Source: Cyathus striatus (Eukaryota > Basidiomycota > Agaricomycetes > Agaricales > Nidulariaceae). From it: a DNA stretch of 64,000 nucleotides. Made by a program: the position numbers and the translations under genes. Below, piece after piece: positions 56,300 through 64,000 of the stretch. How positions within the stretch are numbered: position 1 is the first letter of the stretch; the number at the start of each line of letters is the position of its first letter. The stretch lies in assembly GCA_025738555.1 (NCBI GenBank), contig JAOVFP010000001.1:2232001-2296000 (forward strand), in the 5' to 3' direction. Under the pieces are notes generated by a model, which was not told the DNA's origin, made no database searches, and saw only the letters and a program-made list of their open reading frames with translations.

Positions 56300-56540
56300 G
56301 GGGGCACAATGGCCTAGCGGTTCCATGTGCCTACTCCTGGTCCAATCCCAGGAGACTGAGGGTTCAATTCCCTGCCCCTGCACCCAACCAGTAACACTTT
56401 AGACCCTGGTTGATTCTGCCGCTACCTCTTACTCTTAGGCCTACAGGGTCTCTTTGACTAACCGGACACAACTATTCAACCTTGTTGAAAACAGAATGTC
56501 CTGTGTTAAATCACAAGGTTCCACCAAAAAAAAAAAAAAA
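56300..56540 (+). mobile_element. tRNA-derived SINE with poly(A) tail and 15-bp target duplication
   Basis: The head GGGGGCACAATGGCCTAGCG has A box TGGCCTAGCGGT (56310-56321) and B box GGTTCAATTCC (56361-56371), with T arm and acceptor-like ends GGGGCA/TGCCCC. A body of about 150 bp unrelated to tRNA and 15 A residues follow. AAGTCCAATATTGGT (56285-56299) and AAGTCCAGTATTGGT (56539-56553) are direct repeats with one mismatch, the mark of target-primed reverse transcription. It is one copy in this window; mobilisation would need a LINE. Confidence 0.9.
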
Positions 56541-56553
56541 GTCCAGTATTGGT

Positions 56554-59340
56554 TCAAAGCATTTAACTTCTTAGAATCATATTGTACCTACATATTAATG
56601 ATCACTAAATACAATATTTGATATAATACATTCAACTTACAATTACTTAACTAGGTATCTGAGATCTCTCAAAAATCACTGAATACAAATTGTTATCTAC
56701 TAATTTACTCAATTATACTTGCTGTAAGTCAATATATATTGATATTGTATTCACATTAGATTTAAATGTTAGAATACCTGCAACCCTTAGTACTCATGCT
56801 AAAAATACCCATGGGTTTATGGGTAAGGGTTCATACAGGTATGGATGCAGGTCAGCTTCAAAATACCTATGGGTTACCCATGCACTTCCCTATCACTGAT
56901 TAGTTTTTGCAGAGTAATATAATTGGATCAAGTCATTAAGGTAGGCCATTACAGTCTTGATGTATCTATCCTTGCTTGTGTTGATGGGTCCCATTGCCAT
57001 GTAATCCACCTTCAGTATGGCCTTATTTAACAATTTTTTCATTCTTGCTTCATTATCTTCTTTGAATGTAAGATGCAAATGAATTGCATTCACTGTTCAA
57101 GGACATTTCTTGCTTGTCAATGATGACAGACTGGTTATTATCATCCTCATTCCATGTGGTATTGCCTTATTCTGGTGTTCCTGGGAGGGGTTAAGTTGGG
57201 TCCCTCTCATGATGGGGGGAGCATAGTGAAGAAGAGGATCCTGGGTTGGCTACTCTAATTATAGTTTAATGATATTGCTTTGTAGCTGTTTGGGAAGAAT
57301 GGGTGGCTTGGTGGAGATAGACAGGTGTTCCAGCATCTCAGACCACTGCTTTCAGATAATATGGAACTTTTTTCTACACTGTCACTATAGCTGTTGTGGA
57401 GGGAGTAGTTGGTATGCTGGTATAACCCAGTTATATACTTATAAATTGACTTACTTCATTCTTTCATCTCTTATCCCTTTATTAATTAATTCTATTTACT
57501 TTAATATTCTATATATCCATTTCCATCTTATTATTTTTCTTCTATAATGCACTGTGCAAACAGTGCATCAGGTTTATGTGTTCTTGTTCCCTTGTGTGGA
57601 CTTAGAGATGCAGTGCGGCCTTATCCAAACATTGGGAAGCCAATGCCAAACAACATGTGACATGCATATGTGCTGTCACATCTTGCCTACTCTACAATGT
57701 GTTCTGCTTACTGCTTCACCATAATACCTTCTGCTACCACTCTTCTCATATTCTCTAGGCCTCCCATACGTCTCCTCAAGGCCTTTTGGGGTGACATTTG
57801 GACACTCTGGGCATTACACACCCTTCAGATGGTTTGGAATGCTAAGGCATAGGGTTACACACCCTCTCAAGACCCCTCTTTTTCATCCTCAAGCTACTTG
57901 TGTGGTCCTCAAGACTGATATTTCACCCATCAAGATATGGTGACTGGGTCTTTACCCTCATCATGCAAAACTCTGATTGGTGGAAGGACAGGGATTTGGG
58001 TCGAGGCATTGGGCTGTTTGTTTTTCCATTTGTTCTTTATTTCAAATTTACTCTTGATCATTCTTTTCTTTCCTTTCTTTCTTTTATCTGTTATCACCAC
58101 TTTTGTTTTCTATTATGATACTGTCTAGGCTTATTCATCATCCTTGCCCCCTCCAATTACTCTGACCATGAGTGTCTGATGACTGAGCACCCCACCACTA
58201 GCTATGTGTTGTCGAGCTGCAGCTTTGTCCACTGCACAGCTACCTCCAGGGAGGGTAGTCTTTTGTCATTTTGCTCCAACATAGTACCTTGTGGTAATGT
58301 CAAGTGAGAGTCACTGTTATTGTTCACTAGTGTTAGGACTGTCAAGGTGGTAAGTACTTATTGACTTGTTTTCCTTATTATGGTCTCATTATATTACTTT
58401 ACAATTCTTACCTTATCACTCTTTTTCTGATTACCCTTTGCTTCCACATTTCAATTTCATGTTCCTTTGTGTACCTTACATTTTCTGGGCTCTGGTGACA
58501 TAAGAGTATGCATGGCACTATCCTGTCTCATTGCCACAAATGTATATACTTGAGGGGTAGAGACTTGGAAATTCACCTCCCTTTTTGACTTTAATTTTGC
58601 ATGTGCCATTGAGCTCTCTGAGCTAGAAGGTCTACAGGAAAGGTCAACAACATAACCAGAATCCTAATTGCTAAGTTCTCACTGTCATCTCTAAGAGCTA
58701 ACTACTCTATTCTAGGATTATTGTAGTTATATTCTATCAGTCAGGTGTGACACTCGCCACATGTCTTTGAGTTATCTCCTCCACACTGTGTGGTTGTTCC
58801 ATGTTGTGTACTCTCATAAACATTGAATTAAACTGGAAGAATTTAAAAGGTGTAAAAATGGAGTCCTTTACTACTACTCTTATGGGTGCACAGTGTAAAC
58901 CAGACTGACATATGATTGTCTGTCTACATAGTACAGTTGTAAGAAAATAGCTACCATAAGTATTTGGTAAGCTAAAGTATATAGCAACATAAGGCAGTCA
59001 ACATACAAGTACAAACACATGTAATAGTTCATATAGTAAGCACAGTCTTACAACATGAGTGCAAATGAGTGATGTCACATGTGACTAATACATGATAAAA
59101 GCACTATTGCAATGACAGAAGTATGGTGTGTATGGCTTTTCTTAATTACAGAGAGTCATCTATAACATTTCCATTCTTCACACATATTTTCAAAATAATA
59201 TATTAATGAAACAATACATCTGCACTGCTACTTTCACATGATATTGATGTGAGATAAATAAACAACATAATAATTAAAAAATAACAGAAAAGAATTAATT
59301 AAGTATGATTAATATCTCTGCAAATACATCTCATTTCCTT
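56554..59340. other. No recognised gene
   Basis: Short frames only; one of 66 codons on minus (57093-56893, MNAIHLHLTFKEDNEARMKK) looks protein-like and may be a fragment of an element polyprotein. The stretch 57180-58860 has coding-like runs without a domain I can name. 58860-59340 is the 3' flank of the NLR gene. Confidence 0.4.
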
Positions 59341-59468
59341 TTCCTTATGTAACATTGCAAGTATCTCAACACTTGCCAGGGTATCAAGGTAATCTTGATC
59401 AAGAACACTGTGCTAATGTTCAGCACCTGAATCTTCAGCTTCTCTGCATCTGTCCGCTTCCCTTCACT

Positions 59469-62400
59469 CTAGCATGTGCTTGCAAGGTTTGCCATGTTTC
59501 TAAGAGTATCTGGATGGTCTTGACCAAGAATTCTTGTTGTCATCTCTAGCACCTGAATATTCAGCTTCTCTGCATCAGTCCATTTCCCTTGACTCTTGTA
59601 TGTGCTTGCAAGGTTTCCCATGCTTCTAAGGGTATCTGAATGCTCTTGACCAAGAATTCTGGTGCTCATCTCCAGCACCTGAATCTGCAGCTTTTCTGCA
59701 TCTGACCATTTCCCTTGATTCCAGTATGTCAGTGCCAGGTATCCCATGCTTCTAAGAGTATCTGGATGTTCTGAACCAAGAATTCTGGTGCTCATTTCCA
59801 GCATCTGAATCTGAAGCTTCTCTGCATCAGTCCATTTCCCTTGATTCCAGTATATCAGTGCTAGGTTTCCCATGCTTCTAAGAGTATCTGAATGCTCTAT
59901 ACCAAGAATTCTGGTGCTCATTTCCAGCACTTGAATCTGCCGCTTCTCTGCATCCATTAATTTCCCTTGATTCCAGTATGTTAGTGCCAGGTTTCCTATG
60001 CTTCTAAAGGTATCTGGATGCTCTTGACCAAGAATTCTGGTGCTCATTTCCAGCATCTGAATCTGCAGCTTCTCTGCATCAGTCCATTTCCCTTGATTCC
60101 AGTATGTTAGTGCCAGGTTTCCCATGCTTATAAAGATATCTGGATGTTCTTGACCAAGAATTTTTGTCCCCATTCCCAGCACCTGAATCTGCAGCTTCTC
60201 TGCATCTATCCATTTCCCTTGATCCAGATATATGCTTGCCAAATCCCCCATGCTTGTGAGGGTATCAGGATGTTCTTGACCCAGAATTCTTGTCCTCATC
60301 TCCAGCACCTGAAGCTGCAGCTTCTCTGCATCAGTCCATTTCCCTTGATTCCAGTATGTTAGTGCTAGGTTTCCCATGCTTCTAAGAGTATCTGGATGCT
60401 CTTGACCAAGAATTCTGGTGCTCATTTCCAACACCTGAATCTGCAGCTTCTCTGCATCAGTCCATTTCCCTTGGTTCCAATATGTCAGTGCCAGATTTCC
60501 TATGCTTCTAAAGGTATCTGGATGCCCTTGACCAAGAATTCTGGTGCTCATTCCTAGCACCTGAATCTGCAGCTTCTCTGCATCAGTCCATTTCCCTTGA
60601 TTCCAGTATGTTAGTGCTAGATTTCCCATGCTTCTAAGAGTATCTGGATGCTCTGGACCAAGAATTCTGGTGCTCATATCCAGCACTTGAATCTGTAGCT
60701 TCTCTGCATCAGTCCATTTCCCTTGGTTCCAATATGTCAGTGCCAGATTTCCTATGCTTCTAAAGGTATCTGGATGCCCTTGACCAAGAATTCTGGTGCT
60801 CATCCCTAGCACCTGAATCTGCAGCTTCTCTGCATCAGTCCATTTCCCTTGATTCCAATATGTGCTTGCCAGGTTTCCCATGTTTCTAATAGTATCTGGA
60901 TGCTCTGGACCCAGAATTCTGGTGCTCATTTCCAGCACTTGAATCTTCAGTTTCTCTGCATCAGTCCATTTCCCTTGACTCTGGTATGTGCTTGCAAGGT
61001 TTGCCATGTTTCTAAGGGTATCTGGATGCTCTTGACCAAGAATTCTGGTGCACATCTCCAGCACCTGGATCTTCATCTTCTCTGCATCAGTCCATTTCCC
61101 TTGACTCTGGTATGTGCTTGCAAGATTTGCCATGCTTCTCAGGGTATCAGGATGTTCTTGACCCAGAATTCTGGTGCTCATTTCCAGCACCTGAATCTCC
61201 AGCTTCTCTGCATCATTCCATTTCCCTTGATTCCAGTGTGTGTGTGCCAGGTTTCCCATACTTCTAAGAGTATCAGGATGCTCTTGACCCAGAATTCTGG
61301 TGCTCATATCCAGCACCTGAATCTGCAGCTTCTCTGCATTCATTAATTTCCCTTGAATCTGGTATGTGCTTGCCAGATTTCCCATTCTTGTAAGGGTATC
61401 TGAATGTGATTGACCAAGAATTCTGGTGCTCATCTCCAGTACCTGAATCTCCAGCTTCTCTGCATCTGTCCATTTCCCTTGATTTTGGTATGTGCTTGCA
61501 AGACTTTGTACTATAGATAGTATATTTTTGATTTTCTTTGAATTTTTACTATGATCAGGTTTCATGTAGGTCAATTCTAAGTCATTCAAACTGCTTGTAT
61601 ATTTTCTTAGCTTCTTACATGTGCTTGTAAATCTTTGTACCATAGATAGTATGTTCTTTATGTTTAAATTTCTACTGTGGTTTTTTTTCACATATGCCAT
61701 TTCTAAATCATTCAAACTACTAGATATATCCTTATACACAATTCCAAGTACTTCTAAACTCTGCTTTAAAATCATAAATCTATATGTTTCTTCAATGTCA
61801 TACTTTCCTGCATTCTTCAATACCATTGCAGATAAATGAAATATATCTTCATAGTATATCATGGAATATGATGTACTATATTTTTTCTGATTTTGAAGAA
61901 CATGAGATATAATAGAATTTTGATATGTGTATTCTTCAATTGTGTCTTCATAAGAAACTGAACATAAAATCAATGCTGTAGTGTTATATAACCATAGTTT
62001 TGCTTCTGTTAATGATAATCTATCTTCACAGTAGGATTGTATCAATGGATGCATGTTGTATGCTAATTTACTCTTAGTTTTCTTTATTAGTGAAAATGAC
62101 AGAAGCAGTCCAATACTCTCATTAAATAGCCAGTCATTCCAATTTCCATTGTCATCCATATTTAGAATTGAAATATCCATGGAGGGAATATATTTAGATG
62201 AAATGTCACTTGCAAATTTTATAACATTTAGAGGGTAATATTTGACAGCTCTTTGAAATAAAACTTGAGAGATATTTTCATAATGCATAAATGCAAATAC
62301 ATTAAGTAAGGTCATAGCATATTGTGCTGCAGCTTTAATCATTTCATTTGATTGTTTACTCATTTTCAGTATTTTATCAATTGATATTTCCCATGTCTTA

Positions 62401-63379
62401 TAAACTGATTTATTATAAGATGATGATCCTTGAAATTTATTGTCATTTAATAACTTTGGCCTATGCTTGTTGTAAATTATGATGAATTCATTTAGGCTGC
62501 ACTGTGTCCTTGTAACATATGCACCTGCTATGTCAATGGCTAATGGCAGACAATATAAGCAGCTAATTATTTGTTGTGCATCCTGTTGATATATATCTGA
62601 AAGTCCAGTTGTTTTTAATAGCAACTCAGTTGCAGTACTTTCATTCATTTCAGCTACCTCCATTGAATTTTCATATGTAGCAACCCTTCTAAGTACAGGA
62701 TTTCTGCTAGTTATAAGAATGTTTCCCACATTCCCTGGTGGAAAATACTTTTCAACCATTTCTGGAGAGTTGTTTGCATTATCAAAAATCATAAGCCATT
62801 CTGAATTAAGTGAAGAAATTTGTTGTAAAACCACAGCAGTTGAGAATTCAAATTCTTGAGTAACAGAACTTGCAAATTTTGTATAAATATCTTTCAGACT
62901 TTGTATAACTGTTTCATCAGATGTTATGTCAACCCATAAAATATAAGAGAAACTGCAATCAATAATTTATTACAACATCAGTAAAAATCACAAGGAATAC
63001 CTACTATTCAGCAGTTTGATCACAGAATTTTAAACAAATTTGTGTCTTTCCAATGCCACCCATTCCATGCAGAAGAAACATTTTCCTTTTTGACTTATTT
63101 GTAGTAGTACTACCACAGAAATGTTCATGAAGCTTCTCAAGATAAATTTCTTGTCCCAGAAAGTTTGGTGATGTGCAAGCTATAGTGTTCTGAAATGCAG
63201 GAAGTGGGTTATTGTTTGGGTGATTTGTGATTATGTTAATAGTCTGGAAGTTATAAACAATTCAGAAGTATGATTCATCAGTTGCAGTATGAAGATACCT
63301 GATTTTCCCCTGTTATGTCATATATTTCTGGTTGATTAACAACAAAGTGGTGAGAATTTGCAAAGGCCCCAGAAGTCAT
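59469..63379 (-). CDS. NB-ARC/TPR protein (NLR-like), 1,267 residues, three exons
   Basis: Exons 63379-63299, 63243-63005 and 62952-59469 join in frame with GT/AG introns of 55 and 52 nt. The start is MTSGAFANSHHF; the first 60 residues are a short non-globular N-terminus of a type often seen in basidiomycete NLRs. NB-ARC follows: P-loop GMGGIGKT (87-94), Walker B LMIFD (160-164), ILITSRN (185-191), and CLPLAID (241-247, GLPL-like). A helical linker leads to 16 TPR units of 42 residues (about 595-1267), consensus NQGKWTDAEKLQIQVLEMST. Units 6 and 8 are identical at the protein level. A TAG ends the protein inside unit 16, and a recognisable 17th unit (KRTDAEKLKIQVL) follows the stop, so the original was longer. 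Such STAND proteins act in the cytoplasm as ligand-triggered switches in non-self recognition and cell death; this role is inferred from the family. Confidence 0.85.
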
Positions 63380-64000
63380 GTTGTTTGTTAGTAAGTGAGT
63401 AACTCAAATATTGATGTTTGGCAAGTGAAATTGATGGGTTGGTAGTTGGATAAGGAACTACAGCATCAAATGCACGGTGTTATATATACCTCGACAATCT
63501 ATTATTAACTAATTACACTGGAAGATGTGAATGAAACCAAGATGATCATGCACTATTTTTGTCTACAGTAGCAGTGTCTGAAATGGACTAGTCCTTTTCT
63601 ATTCAAATCCTATCTGCGCGAATATCAGAGTAAGTCAACCCCTTCCCAAGTATCTTGATCTGGTACTTGGTACCCCAATAGTCTGGATTTGACAATAAAG
63701 ACGCACATGTTAAGATAACGCAATGCAGTCTTCAAGAACTTGCTGAAACGAACAAGGATTTAAACATCGATATACGGAAAATGAGTGGTGTGCACAATTA
63801 TCCAACGTTCTCATTTCAGTCTGATGTAACGAACTAGATGCAGGCTATGGAATAGTAATGTCATGTACATATACGAAACGTTACCAGAACGTTCGGAGGT
63901 AATCGAAGATGTGAATGAAGAGAGCCGAGAGCTATGATGAAGATCGAGTAGTAAGAAAGGTCCAAGGACAGACTACAGCGGCGGAGAGTAGGAGTGAAAG
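63380..64000 (-). promoter_or_regulatory. 5' flank of the NLR gene, duplicated at the pseudogene
   Basis: Colinear with 18368-18860 for at least 450 bp, including GTGAAATTGATGGGTTGGTAG and GATTTAAACATCGATATACG (cores). Beyond it the sequence also resembles 27660-27790 (TTCTCATTTCAG-TTGATGTAA). The promoter must lie here, but no clear TATA or initiator can be picked out. Confidence 0.5.

Noticed and set aside
60849..61346. 165-codon plus-strand frame with repeats
   Set aside because: Antisense of the NLR TPR array; periodicity mirrors the 126-bp unit.

Overview
The window looks like a filamentous basidiomycete (Agaricomycete-type) genome, in a region dominated by transposable elements. The clues are short fungal introns of about 50-60 nt, NB-ARC/TPR (NLR-like) proteins built on a 42-residue repeat, a KDZ-type transposase gene with cysteine clusters of the CxC5/CxC6 kind, a two-gene PIF/Harbinger element, and many decayed element-derived genes. 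These assignments rest on recognising protein families by eye; no search was run. No rRNA gene, conventional tRNA gene, CRISPR array or housekeeping gene was recognised.

Layout. 1-849: right arm of an unclassified transposon whose ends carry GTGTCAGCC. 853-1361: low-copy repeat. 1986-5450: integrase-like DDE gene split by a 2.7 kb element. 5716-6790: left arm of a relative of the first element. 6795-14896: KDZ element with a nested 1 kb MITE and a 256 bp near-perfect hairpin. 15350-15895: another GTGTCAGCC-type arm that truncates an NLR pseudogene (15891-18367). 18640-21760 and 27536-30017: two copies of a decayed segmental duplication. 22560-27535: low-copy repeats with inverted relatives at 47145-54850. 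30027-31462: Mutator-like TIR element. 33021-36600: decayed transposase-like gene without its core. 37540-47141: a 9.6 kb Harbinger element that has itself received two other elements. 54854-56553: non-LTR-like tail, 40-bp minisatellite and a tRNA-derived SINE. 59469-63379: the only large gene that looks intact, a 1,267-residue NB-ARC protein with 16 TPR units.

The strongest result is that several insertions can be undone on paper. The integrase, KDZ and Harbinger transposase genes regain a reading frame or a 54-nt intron when the inserted element and one target-site copy are removed, and two further insertions have an empty paralogous site in the same window. This fixes element boundaries without a database. 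Two families (GTGTCAGCC-type and TTTACACTCC-type) have ends that match inside but differ in the outermost few bases, and both carry large subterminal tandem arrays. Two TTTACACTCC-type elements also carry a tRNA-like sequence at a similar place and in the same orientation.

Most genes here are element-derived and broken, and many stops are TGA where the family has or could have Arg, which suggests CpG deamination of methylated repeats. The NLR at 59-63 kb is the likeliest functional gene; its near-identical repeats suggest ongoing repeat shuffling.
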